In this document: in pieces, positions 43,540-53,831 of the stretch
Layout: every line of letters begins with the position of its first letter
Position numbering within the stretch: position 1 is the first letter of the stretch
Made by a program: the position numbers and the translations under genes
Assembly (NCBI GenBank): GCA_037952775.1
Contig: JBANAY010000004.1
Location: forward strand, 8,742,001 to 8,806,000
Source: Clonostachys chloroleuca
Lineage: Eukaryota; Ascomycota; Sordariomycetes; Hypocreales; Bionectriaceae
Reading direction: 5' to 3'
Length of the DNA: 64,000 bases
The notes under the pieces: generated by a model
Told to the model about the DNA's origin: nothing
Databases searched by the model: none
What the model saw: only the letters and a program-made list of their open reading frames with translations

Positions 43540-43740
43540 CAGCTATCAATACTGTGAAAATTGACATCGGCTCTCTTTTCGAGTAGGTGCTTGATGACAT
43601 TCTTGTGGCCTTTCTCCTCAGCATGCGACAGCGGCGTCTTTCCATGACTATCTTGGAGTCGGCATTGGCGCCATTGTCAATAGAAAGCCGAACCGTGGTG
43701 TCGTGCCATTTCTCCGCAGCTAACCGGATTGCGGGAAGGT
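43540..43740 (-). pseudogene. Ankyrin-repeat protein scrap
   Basis: Reading the minus strand gives AIRLAAEKWHDTTVRLSIDN, then GANADSK and, after a small frame change, HGKTPLSHAEEKGHKNVIKH and LLEKRADVNF, about two ankyrin repeats (G-x-T-P-L-x-x-A ... V-x-x-L-L-x-x-x-A-D-V-N). Neither N-terminal effector nor further repeats are present. It may derive from an NLR of the kind found at 55826-60172, but the repeat sequence differs from that gene. Confidence 0.6.
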
Positions 43741-45586
43741 TTGCGAGGTCGGGCTACGAGATATGAAGCTTGCTAGTAAATCACATACAATGACGATACT
43801 CGCGAGCAGCTAGAGATCCGAGGTCGGGTCGCTCGTGCGATAATGCGATCAAGGGAGCTCCGGCTATTTAAGGGATCTCTGACCCGCGATGTAATTACTG
43901 GTTAGAAACCAGTGTTCTCAATAGATCCGTTTTACCTGCTATATGTAACCCTGCTGTTGGTCCTAACACCAACAATATGACTTACCTCTAATTATAGCTA
44001 CAGATCTAGCGCCCTCACCCAAGGATGAGTGCATACGGCCTGAGGGCTGCAGCACTCCAGCGTAGGTATCTAACCGTTCTCAGTTCCGCCAGGACACGTA
44101 TTTTTCAGGTACTTCCCCAACCAGACATTTGTAAGAGCCAATCGTGTTCAGAAATTTGTAGGTATGACTCATTCGCATGTCAGAGCGCTAATGAACAAGA
44201 TAAGGGCTCCCTCTTGGGGCTTTAACGCATCCCGAGCGACACTGAAGGACCTATACTCTGGCCGCGGTAGATGGATCGAGGCCACGAGTCGGGGGTAGCA
44301 CGGGGCTCTCAATAACGCACGAAGTATGCCTCAAGTTCTCTAATGGGAAATCCTATTCCACCTACACTAAACAAGCAAGTAATCCGGGTAGAATCAAATC
44401 CATTATTACAGGGCTTTTGCGAACCGCCAGATTAGCCGGCTGAAATATACATTCCTGCCGATACTAGAGCAATACCAGCGGCTAGGCAGCTGTGCAAATG
44501 TTTTAGCTAGCTGCAGATCCTTATACCTTGGTGGGCTTAGTGAAGTTTTTTTTTTAAGTTTTTTTTTTTTTTAATTCCAAGGATCGTACGACTTTAACAT
44601 CAATCGCAGTCAGTGTTACATGGTCTACACAATTTGGGATGTTCTTACGAATGAAAATAGGCAAGCGATATCTAAACTTATCCACATCAGGAAGTATCAC
44701 TGCCCTAGCTAAATCAAAGATCCCAGCCTATCCTTCAGCAGTTAGTATCGCTCTTGGTTTAGGTAAGGGCTGTCTGAGACACAAGTGGAATTAACTGAGA
44801 AAACAACAGCATATACGAGTTGGGGCAGCGTATGTATATTCGGCAAAAGGCAGAGACTGAGCGCCGGAAGCAGGAAGACGCTAACATTGAATCTTACCCA
44901 TTTTTCGAAGCAGGATTAATGAACGGACGTGAAGGAGGTAGCATGTTCCTGGTCACGCTACACACTCAAGGTTATCTTCCTGAACAGCCCCTAAAAGCCT
45001 GCCTCAGGAGAGCTTCCCGGAATTCTCAACCCAAGCCAGGTTTAAGAACTCGGGCCATGATCGATTCCTTTCCCTCTTAAGCACTCCAATAAATTGATAC
45101 TTCTCCCTTGCTCAGTGTTAAAACTCGTATCCAGCTTGACCCAATAACCTACAGCAACGCCCTTTCTAAGAGTGCACGGCAAATAGTTTCGAGTCGGGCA
45201 TAGCTGATAGGGCAGCGGATACAAATAAGAACACCTGGAAGCTGAAAGCGACGAGGGATAGTGGGAGCAAGTGGGCATATCAAGCGTTGAATGATGCCGA
45301 GGATTTGCAGCGCTCCGGTGTTTGCTCTGCCTAATAATTGATATAGGTCTCTGGGGTTCGTCGCAATTCTGCCTACAGTGCTATAGAAGGAAATGTTTGT
45401 CGCCGCGCAAATGCCTGAATCACGCAAACATTTAATCAATTAACCATACAACCCTCGTTCCATTGCACGATGATCACATGCGGTCTGGATGTGATTATGT
45501 GCTACAGTAGATCACGAAATGTGACGAGAGAATGACTGATGAATTGAAAAAACTCGGACACCAACCTTTGGATAGGCTTCCACCGG
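43741..45586. other. About 1.8 kb without a supportable gene
   Basis: T/A tracts at about 44547-44573. Short frames at 44025-44225, 44820-45080 and 45149-45439 show no domain. No tRNA seen. Confidence 0.5.
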
Positions 45587-45841
45587 CAACCGGGTGACAT
45601 AGGAAATGAGACACCAAAATTCTAAGCCTTTTAATTCTTAAAGAAAGAGAGTAAATTCAGATATAATAAAATAGAAAAAAAATCTTATAAATTGAATAAA
45701 GCTTTAAATTATTTATAAATAATTTTATTATAATTTTTTCTCAAATATTTCTAGAGATATTTTAGGAATTAAATAGTAGAAAAAATAATCAAAGGTACCT
45801 CCTCATGGATTTGGTGTCTTAATTCCTATGTCACCCGGTTG
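45587..45841. mobile_element. MITE-like element with 31-bp terminal inverted repeats
   Basis: The left end CAACCGGGTGACATAGGAAA (45587 on) continues TGAGACACCAA. The reverse complement of the right end (45811-45841) is CAACCGGGTGACATAGGAAT followed by TAAGACACCAA. Only about three mismatches occur in 31 positions. The 190-bp interior is extremely AT-rich with no coding frame. Length is 255 bp. No obvious target-site duplication is present next to these ends, so the superfamily is open. The AT-rich core agrees with heavy RIP of a non-autonomous DNA transposon. Confidence 0.82.
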
Positions 45842-46131
45842 ACTGGACCAAATGTCCTGAATCTCCTCCCGTTTGCGTCATTTTGGTGGGTCATGTCCGG
45901 CGATCCACCTGTCATGGAAATCTGATCGAAACGCATATGAGGTTATGCTGTCGTTTGGAATTGGGACTGTTTTTCACTGGCATTGGACTCTTACAGGACG
46001 CAAGGCGATTCACTTAGCAAAAGAACGCATAAAAACTAGTACTCGGTCGGACAAACTCTAGTACGACTACGTGTCGCGCCTATGGAGGTCGTCCCAATGT
46101 GAGGGTGAGAGACCAGACGTCAAGTACAGTT

Positions 46132-46357
46132 AGGAGCATAACCAGCTTCCGCTCTGTTGTCTTTATGTTTATTGTTAAAGAAAAAGAGTACCTAAAATTA
46201 CCTTAGTGTACTTTTTCCACTCCATTACAGTATGGGAAATGTCCATTACTGGCCAATACATAAGTTTCTCAAAGTAAACCAAGTACTAAAGTGGGAACAC
46301 TGTGCCTACAGTGTTAGCGCGAAATCTCGATACCTTTAGTAAGCGATTAGGTACACC
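46132..46357. repeat. Dispersed repeat, direct copy at 63731-63960
   Basis: Shares with 63731-63960 the ordered words GGAGCATAA, CTCTGTTGTCTTT, TACCTTAGTGTACTTT, ATAAGTTTCTC/CGTAAGTTTCTC, GTGTTAG, TCTCG and AAGCGAT-AGGTACA. Similarity over about 225 bp is roughly 70-75 percent by eye. No coding potential. Class unknown; a decayed solo LTR is possible. Confidence 0.75.
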
Positions 46358-46750
46358 CAACCTCAGGTTCCCATACTGGCTAGTGAATTATATAATATCC
46401 TTAGTGGCCATGTCAGAAGACGGATTATAGATAATCCGGAATTGAACAGGGCTTTAATCTTTGTACCTCTAGTCATCCATAGGGTATGCGAACCAGGTGC
46501 ATCTCCGCCTAACTGACCTTACCCCTCCCTATCGCCTTATTCTCTCCACCCTTCCCCACTCTCGTACCATCCTCTCCTCTGCTTTGATCAACTCTCGTCA
46601 CTATACAGTATTCACCCTATACGATAAGTACAACATCTGCCAACCTTTCTCCATATTCAACAGCGGCAGGGCGTTATACTAGCATCTGCCTCCAAATGAA
46701 CTCCAGTTACTCGTGCGAACCCAGACTACCCGCCCAACGTCATTAACATA

Positions 46751-47044
46751 ATGGATTTACCTGGTCAAATCAGCCTTCTGGCTACCATCGCAATCTTCAC
46801 AATATTGACATGGCGCTGGACCCTTGGGGGACGCGGACAATTGATACCAGAGGATGCGCATGTGAACAAGGAGACACTTGTGAGCAAGAAGAGACCGCAA
46901 GATTCTGACACATTCCGGTTTCGTGGCGCACCCGTTGACTGGGATCTAAAACGACTTTTCGCACCCCACGATAGTCCCTCCAGGGATAAATTTCCCAGCA
47001 ATCACGGCGCCGCCGGATGGAACCACTCTTTCCAAGTCCCATGA
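46751..47044 (+). CDS. Unassigned short ORF with N-terminal membrane segment
   Basis: 97 codons starting MDLPGQISLLATIAIFTILT, a hydrophobic anchor, then a soluble part with DTFRFRGAPVDWDLKRLF. The second motif resembles the start of fungal proteins in which a short F-R-x-R-G-x-P-x-x-W-D segment precedes a lipase-like or NACHT domain. The frame ends after HSFQVP, and nothing recognisable follows before the P450 relic, so this may be a truncated N-terminus. Low confidence that it is expressed. Confidence 0.35.
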   Translation: MDLPGQISLLATIAIFTILTWRWTLGGRGQLIPEDAHVNKETLVSKKRPQDSDTFRFRGAPVDWDLKRLFAPHDSPSRDKFPSNHGAAGWNHSFQVP

Positions 47045-47303
47045 CGCAATTGGAAGGAGTCTCATCGACTCTTTCAAAACGGCATCAAGGTAGGACATTT
47101 TGTTCACCTCTGTCCATTTCGGAATACGTGATAGATTTCCATCTCCTTTTCCTATGATTATCTAAAGGATAAAAGGAAGGTACCAGTTAGGAGGCTGAAA
47201 AAACGGTCAGCTCATTCACTTAGAAGTTAACCTCTGCAGCAGTGGGACTCAGTTCCTTGATTTACTCTAATAAATTTATCCAAGTTGTAGGGAGGTACGT
47301 TGA

Positions 47304-47693
47304 ATGCCTATTATACCTAGATTATATAATAAGTGTAACACGTACAATTCCCCGCAATATTACTATCAAGGACTGCCCCATCCGTGCACTAGATGGCATA
47401 GCTACGTGAAGGACTTAAATGTCTTGGCGATCGGAGAGCTATGCTCCCAAATGGCTGTTCATCAAGACCAGGAAGTATACGGCAGAGACGCTGATACTTT
47501 TAGGCCTGACCGGTGGCTTGAAGGAAACGAGAATCAACGCCGACAAATGGATCGTTCATATCTCTCATTCGGCACTGGAAAGAGAACATACATGGGCGTG
47601 CACATTGCATGGTTAGAAATGAAGAAAACTCTTCCATTGTTGATGATGAATTTTGAGGTGAGTGATCTTTTTGGAGATATAGTACTGGGATAA
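47304..47693 (+). pseudogene. Cytochrome P450, C-terminal relic lacking the heme cysteine
   Basis: VYGRDADTFRPDRWLEGNEN is the PERF-like region, and SYLSFGTGKRTYMGVHIAWL is the heme-binding loop before helix L (LEMKKTLPLLMMNFE). The loop pattern F-x-x-G-x-R-x-C-x-G should have Cys at the position where this sequence has Tyr (TAC for TGC, a G-to-A change). Without that thiolate the enzyme cannot hold heme in the normal way. The I-helix, ExxR motif and N-terminal anchor are not readable upstream. A GTGAGT directly after NFE may be the last intron's donor. Confidence 0.85.
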
Positions 47694-48693
47694 GTTGCTA
47701 ATACAATCGGAAAGCTGGACCTTGTTGATCCTATACAAGATGTTTTAGAAGACATTAGAGTCAGTGCTATCAAATATGCACCTCCAATAATGATGAAAGT
47801 ATCGCCAAGGGGTGGCCTAAACTTGGATGAGGCGTGTTGACAAATGAAGCAAAGTGAATGAATTCATGGTCGTGCCTGGGGTGTTGTATCTATACATTTG
47901 CCCCCTCATAGTCTGTTCTTTCAAACAATCTATTTTACTGAAATTGATCAATTGAGGCTAAAGCCCCGGCCTCGAGAACTTAGCGATCTTGAGGAGGAAG
48001 ATTTTCATTCGGAATCAGTTTTTTTTTTTTTTTTTTTTTTTGCAGACGAGTAATAGTCTCTGCGAAATACTAGTCGCCTGGCAAGGATTTTCTTATTCTA
48101 GTATCATATATATAATTATCGATGGTGCTCTGAAATTTCTTGACAAATAAAAAACAAAACTGGAAATCACCTTGGAAATGAGCGATGTTGACCTTCAGGG
48201 ATTAGCGAAGCCGAGCCCTCCAGCTCCACGTAGCCAACCGTTCAGTAACGGGATCTCGTCCGGTGCGATGAGCGCACAAGTTCTCCAATTCACTTTTTCC
48301 GAACTAATACCGAATGCATATATAGTTAAACAGTGCCTTAGATCACAGAATTGATTGTAGGCATGTCCACGAGCGAGGTGCGGGGCGAGATGAGAAACTC
48401 CTAGTAGGCGGCTTCCCTGCGTTAGGCTCGTAAAGGCTGTTGCCAGGGGCCTAAACAATATTCCCCCTCTTGGTTGGGTCCTAGTTAAGTGATCCATTTA
48501 AGTGGGTTTGCTGCTCCATGTAGCTTTTCTTTTAGCCGGCCAATGACTCATTGCCGAATGCTCCAGCCCCAAGTAGATAGTTAACTACTAAATATTTATT
48601 GATTAAACTCGGGCTTTGAAAACTAATAGATCATACCAATCTGTCTTCATATTCCATACTTATCTGTTGATGCTTTATTTTGAATTCATTTAA
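47694..48693. other. Intergenic, poly-T tract
   Basis: A T run of about 23 at 48019-48041 is present. A stretch reading YAPPIMMKVSPRGGLNL at about 47775-47828 could be the last exon of the P450 relic. The 200 bp before 48694 should hold the promoter of the APH-like gene. Confidence 0.45.
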
Positions 48694-49992
48694 ATGGCGA
48701 CACCCGGTAGCGAGGTCCAGAGCACCCCGCCTCACCATCCTACTTTCGAAGTGTCCCTAACAACTGCTTGCATCAACGAAATTGTGGAGAAATGCTTACC
48801 AGGAACTCGACTACTAGCTGTAGAGCAGCTCCAGTGTGGCAAATCTTTCAACAATCGAATCTATTACCTCGATGTCCGTGCTTCATCGCCGGGTATCAAC
48901 CAGTCGTCCGCCGCTGAGGAACAGAAACTTGTTTTAAAACTCAACGGAAGGTTCTTCGGATCAGAAAAGGTCGAAAATGAAGTGGGTTGCTTACAATTGT
49001 TGGAAGCCTATTGCCCTAGTATCCCAGCGCCTAAAGTCATTGCCTGGTCAAAGGATGGCCAAGCCATAACAACGAGGTTGGGTCTTGGCACCAGCGTTCC
49101 AGGAACCCCGATCTCGATAGAGCCAACTAATCAAGTCGGCTGGATCCTAATGACAAGATTGCCTGGCGAACCTCTTAGTGACGTGCATCCTAATCCAACC
49201 GAGATGCCAAAAGTAATCGCAGAGCTAGCTGAGCACGTCGCCAATTGGCGACAACAAGTTCCACCCCAGTCCTGCTGTGGCAGTATACGTTTCAACCAAA
49301 GAGATAACGACCAAGTCCCTGGCAGAGTCAACATTGGCAACCCAATTCTCAGGACGTTGGGTTTGTCCGTTGGGGGAATGGTTACAGAGAACCTATACCC
49401 TAGCGAGGCTATTGAATCTCTGGAAGATTATTATAGAATCCGAATAACAGACAAAATCGACCAACTTCAGACAAAGGAAGCTTTCAAAAGGAACCGGAGT
49501 ATCTTACCTCTGTTGGATTCGTTTGTGAAGAATGACCTTTCTCGCCTGAAGATCATGTCGACGGAAGGGGAACCAAAGCTTTTCTTGTTTACGCATTACG
49601 ACTTGTCTCCACGAAACATCCTGATATCTGGAAGCCCACCACATATTACTGGTATAGTAGATTTTGAGTTTGCAGGCTTCTTTTCGCAGTATGAAGAATT
49701 CATTAATGACCGAGTTAATAATAACGGTGATTGGTCCAAAGAAGCCTATCATGTTTACCTCGAGGGCCTCAAACAGCGCGGTATTAACACGCCTCACTGC
49801 GGATTTAATGAAATTCACTGGCAACAAAGCTTGCAGCTTGAAGAGATAATTCAGAATATTGCCCCTTGGTGGCTACCTGGCGAGCATACAGGCAATGAGC
49901 TTGAACATGAAATGCAGAAATCCGAAGAGCTTATCAGAGATCGACTTTGGAGCTTAGTAGGTAGTATAGACATGATGAGACAGTCTATGTGA
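48694..49992 (+). CDS. APH-family phosphotransferase-like protein (intact)
   Basis: Uninterrupted 432-codon frame without introns. Residues about 40-75 include the nucleotide-loop region, LVLKLNGRFFGSEKVENEVG supplies the likely ATP-binding Lys and the following Glu, and GWILMTRLPGEPL is the hinge. The catalytic loop HYDLSPRNIL is at 301-310, with Asp303 and Asn308, and the metal-binding Asp323 lies in GIVDFEFAGF. All residues expected of an active kinase fold of the APH/choline kinase type are present. The C-terminal helical region after 350 is normal. Substrate unknown; fungal members are not antibiotic kinases as a rule. It is one of the few clean genes in the right half, while its relative at 744-1560 is broken. 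Confidence 0.88.
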   Translation: MATPGSEVQSTPPHHPTFEVSLTTACINEIVEKCLPGTRLLAVEQLQCGKSFNNRIYYLDVRASSPGINQSSAAEEQKLVLKLNGRFFGSEKVENEVGCLQLLEAYCPSIPAPKVIAWSKDGQAITTRLGLGTSVPGTPISIEPTNQVGWILMTRLPGEPLSDVHPNPTEMPKVIAELAEHVANWRQQVPPQSCCGSIRFNQRDNDQVPGRVNIGNPILRTLGLSVGGMVTENLYPSEAIESLEDYYRIRITDKIDQLQTKEAFKRNRSILPLLDSFVKNDLSRLKIMSTEGEPKLFLFTHYDLSPRNILISGSPPHITGIVDFEFAGFFSQYEEFINDRVNNNGDWSKEAYHVYLEGLKQRGINTPHCGFNEIHWQQSLQLEEIIQNIAPWWLPGEHTGNELEHEMQKSEELIRDRLWSLVGSIDMMRQSM

Positions 49993-50411
49993 TGCTTGGC
50001 AACTTAAATTTATGGAAATTTCGCTTCCTAGTCTATCGTTAAATTTGAACTGATGGGCTTAGCCCGCAGGTTTTGATAATTGAGTAACGTTTGTCTGAAT
50101 GTGCTTTTCATTGACCAAGATATAGCTTAGCACCCCTGAGAACTTAAGAACAGAGTCAATGGTGTTGATACTGGGCAACCTACCTCCATCGGATAATCTT
50201 TCGTAAGTCGACAGGATGATACTTCTTTAGCTTAGCATGAATACAAAATACGGGAGATGGTTCACCCTCCTTGTATAAAGGAACCATTCGTAGCAAGCAA
50301 CTCAAGGTAGTAGGAGGAAGGCATTTTAGAGCTCGAGGCAGTACGGATGATTATGTCGAGCGACCGTGTGTGTTGATTTGCCCAGTTATTGTCATCATCT
50401 ATCGCGTTGTA
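49993..50411. other. Intergenic, no gene
   Basis: No supported frame or repeat. Confidence 0.5.
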
Positions 50412-50610
50412 TTAGTCTGCACCGAGAGCAAGAACATCTTCTCTCTTAGATCCCCGAAATCCTGTCCCTGAAGCCTTTGCGAATAAAATCCCAAGTGGGC
50501 CTAAGCCTCCAATATCAACAATAGAAAATTTCTTCCCAGGTCTACAGCTATAATCTCGCAACGGTATATACATTGTAATACAACGGCCCACCATGGGTGC
50601 GAAGATTCAG
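50412..50610 (-). pseudogene. Alcohol dehydrogenase (CAD-type), cofactor-domain scrap
   Basis: The minus frame contains TMYIPLRDYSCRPGKKFSIV, then DIGGLGPLGILFAKA. It matches the start of the Rossmann domain of NADP-dependent cinnamyl/aliphatic alcohol dehydrogenases (P-G-K-K-V-x-I-x-G-I-G-G-L-G-x-L-x-I-x-F-A-K-A), with Gly to Asp or similar changes before the glycine motif. No zinc-binding part and no C-terminal part follow. It is a different ADH subgroup from the fragment at 11371-11799. Confidence 0.7.
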
Positions 50611-51065
50611 AGGGCAGCTTGTCGGGAATTAAAGGGAAACCGGATGTTAGTCGGATTATAATCTGCGTAGCATCCGACTAATTGTCCTCGCCGTTAGGGT
50701 AAACACTATCGAAACTGTCCACCCTGGCTCGGGCACAGTAGTGTTCTAGGCCAGTAGAGCAATCCGGGCAATCAGATTGCAGGCAGCTCCGGGCTTAGGC
50801 GCCGACACCAACGAGGTTGCCCACGCGAAAATTGCGTACTTTCGAGCCAGCTCGGACTACCTTGCACACTAGATTACAAATCAAACTATCTTTCTAATTC
50901 GAATATGGTTAAATTTGGACCTCAAGATCATGAATATGCCAACGTTCGTGAGAGGCTTAGGGGTCTTGCTCGACGAGCTTTAATAGTGCACGATCGCATC
51001 CTGGCGAAGAGTATATGTATGTGACGGAAGATATAATTATGGCTTTTGCTAAGAAAATCTAGTCT
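50611..51065. other. Intergenic or lost NLR N-terminus
   Basis: A perfect 9-bp stem TAGTCGGAT (50648-50656) / ATCCGACTA (50672-50680) with a 15-base loop is present. The N-terminal effector domain expected before the NB-ARC protein is not readable here. Confidence 0.4.
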
Positions 51066-52795
51066 TAGTCCCGTACAATCAAAATCTTGATTTTGTTGGG
51101 AGATCTAGTATCCTGCATACACTTAAGCAACAACTCGGCTTTGGTCAGCCACGAGGATCAGCAGAGCCGCGTACAAGGGTAGCACTCTATGGTCTTAGTG
51201 GTATTGGGTATGTTTTCTTTCTTCTTTCTAGGTATATAGAAAGTCAACTAATATGATTATAGTAAAACTCAGATTGTATTAGCCTATATTTACTGGCTCC
51301 AAAACCAACTCCCAGATATAGCAATATTTTGGGTTTATGCCAGTAACGCGGAACGTTTCCATCAGGCATATGCTTCTATTGCGAAAGAATGCAATATACC
51401 TGGATATGATGATCCAAAAGCTGATTTACTATCACTTGTTCAAGAATGGCTGGAGAAAAAATACAAAACTCAGTGGCTGATGGTAATCGACAACGCTGAT
51501 AACATAGAGTTATTCTTCCAGGATCCGCTGGAGGAAGGGCCACTAAAAACAACCACAGCAGAAACGCGCACAGATTATGGTCTTAGTGGCTATATCCCAG
51601 AGTGTAGGCACGCTTCAGTCATCGTTACAACTAGGAACAAGGAGACGGGGTCAAGGCTGGCCCAAGGAAAGCTTCCAATTGAGGTCGGCAACGTGAACGA
51701 TAATGAAGCACACTTGCTACTGCATGCAATCCTAGAGGACGAGGAGATTTCGGCAGATGAGACATCTCTTCTCTCATCCAGGCTTGAACATTTGCCACTG
51801 GCTCTTGTGCAGGCGGCAGCATTCATCCAAGAGAATGGAATACCTTTGAGTGAATACATCCAGCTCTTAGACGATAGCGACGCGGCCTTTGTCGACCACC
51901 TTAGTGAACCATTTGAAACAGTCGGGAGAGACTCAAGGACACCACATGCGGTCACTACAACGTGGATCATTTCGTTTAACCAGATCCAGCGAAGAAACCC
52001 ATTCGAGAGTGATATTCTTTCTTTTATAAGCTTCTTTCATTGCAGGCGATTCCAAGGGAATTTGTCGAGGATTACTGCAGCCGCAGACAGCCCAAAGATG
52101 CAGATCCTATCAAACCAGCAGCACTTATAAAGGCACTGGGCAGCCTAAAGGCTTTTTCCTTCATTTCGGAGGATAAAGATCAGAACACAAACATGCACCG
52201 GCTGGTACAACTGGTGACGCAAAAGTGGCTTGACAGCAAAAGGAAGAATTTCGCTCAACTAGCCTTGAAAACAGTATCGGATGCTTACCCATTCGAATTT
52301 GAGACCCGCGATAAATGCCTAAGATTGCTCCCTCACGCATATGCCGTACTAGAACAGAATGCGGACAGTAAGAAAGATGAAAGGGCCGCAAGGGCCACTC
52401 TCTTGCATTGTATGGGAGGGTATTTTATTTATCAAGGGCAATGAGATATAGCAGAGCAGCATCAGATGGAGGCTGCAAAGATATTTGGTGAAGAAAAAGG
52501 TGAAGGGCATGGCATCATAGGCAACCTTGCGACAATATATAGGAATCAGGGCCGGTGGGAGGAGGCAGAGAAGCTTGAGGTGCAGGTGATGGAGACTCGT
52601 AAGATGAAGCTTGGAGCAGACCATCCTGATACACTGATGAGTATGAAGAACTTAGCTTATATTTGGAATTCTATAGGCAGGGAATCCGAGGCTATTGACT
52701 TGATGCAAACATGTATTTGCCTCAGGAAAATTAAACTAGGTGTAGATCACCCAGATACACAATCATCAGTTCTAGCTCTAGATAGTTGGAAATAA
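51066..52795 (+). pseudogene. NB-ARC / TPR NLR-like protein, two lesions
   Basis: After LVPYNQNLDFVGRSSILHTL comes VALYGLSGIG, then a 55-nt intron (51208-51262, GTATGT...TTATAG) that splits the Walker A Gly codon, then KTQIVLAYIYWL. Walker B is WLMVIDNAD; later NB-ARC motifs are ASVIVTTRNKETGSRL and RLEHLPLALVQAAAFIQENG. A frame change at about 52036 joins SFISFF to QAIPREFVEDYC, and MHRLVQLVTQKWL follows. A TGA at 52441 replaces an expected Trp before DIAEQHQMEAAKIFGEE. The end has kinesin-light-chain TPRs (GRWEEAEKLEVQVMETRKMK, LGADHPDTLMSMKNLAYIW). The N-terminal effector domain is not seen. NLRs of this kind act in fungal nonself recognition; this copy is most likely dead. Confidence 0.88.
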
Positions 52796-53831
52796 TAACT
52801 AATGTACAGAGGTGTACGCATTAATTTGGCTAAGCAAGAATTTGCAATTACTAAGATGTATACATCATAGTGGGTAGTATGTACTTATTATTTCATTAAT
52901 AGTTATTCTTATTCTATATAATTAAAGAAGCCACTCTAGTTTTGCTCCTAATTCTTTATATCCTGAGCTATCTTTATGTTGAATGTTGGATAACCTTGCT
53001 GTCATTTCCTCATTGTAAGTTAACTGTAAGAGTAGGGTGCCTGGCTGCGGTATTAGGGTGGACTGTGACATCATTAGAGGGACCCTATTCCTAGGCTAAG
53101 TCCATAAAAGAAGGAACGAAGAACTGCTTTAGTCTTAAGTCTTAAAGCATATAAAATTTGTATAACGTGCATTTTGCAGTAAATCATACTGTGTGGAGAA
53201 TTAGTTTACAATCAGCAAATGTTTAAAAAGAGGAAGCTGGTTATACTCTAAACTATAATAATATAGGCAGAATTTATTGACAAATTTGATCAGGTCCTTC
53301 AGGAGGTTGCCGCAGCTGGATATGTCCTAATCAAGTATGGCCGCACAGAAATCGACGGATATTGTTACGGTTCAGCACGGATAACCCCTATAGCTAGCTA
53401 TTACGCTCACGTTGATTGCTACAATAGCGATTAATGCCCAATCTTTTGCCCAGTGGCGTAGCGGTATGAGCGATCGTTACAGATATGCGTTCCGCTCAGG
53501 CCTAAGTGCACTCAACGTCTTATGAAACAAACTTCGTACACGCTTGTTGTGGGTCTAATCCGATCAGGTGACCGGCTAGGTAGTGCTACGGGTAAATTCT
53601 CACTGGGCGAGGTCCCACCACCTATTAGTAATTAATTTATCCCCGCGAGACCCATTAGAAATATGGATCTAGCATAAGTTTGATTACTAATATTGAGAAT
53701 GCCTCCAATCGGTTTATTATGGTTTTGTGCATGGCCCCTGACGATATTCGTGTTTTTCCCAATCTTTTCTAATAAATACCAATTGTGTCCTGTCAGATGC
53801 AAATCAACAGCTATGGCGTTCCCATTCATGC
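52796..53831. other. AT-rich intergenic with a possible tRNA-derived SINE
   Basis: At 53455 TGGCGTAGCGG fits the pol III A-box pattern TRGYNNANNNG. A weaker B-box-like GGTCTAATCC is at about 53552, 100 bases on. Cloverleaf pairing is not convincing, so a SINE head or chance are both possible. No protein gene seen. Confidence 0.3.

Noticed and set aside
50648..50680. Perfect 9-bp stem-loop as terminator or regulatory site
   Set aside because: Single short palindrome in AT-rich DNA, no gene end next to it; could be chance.
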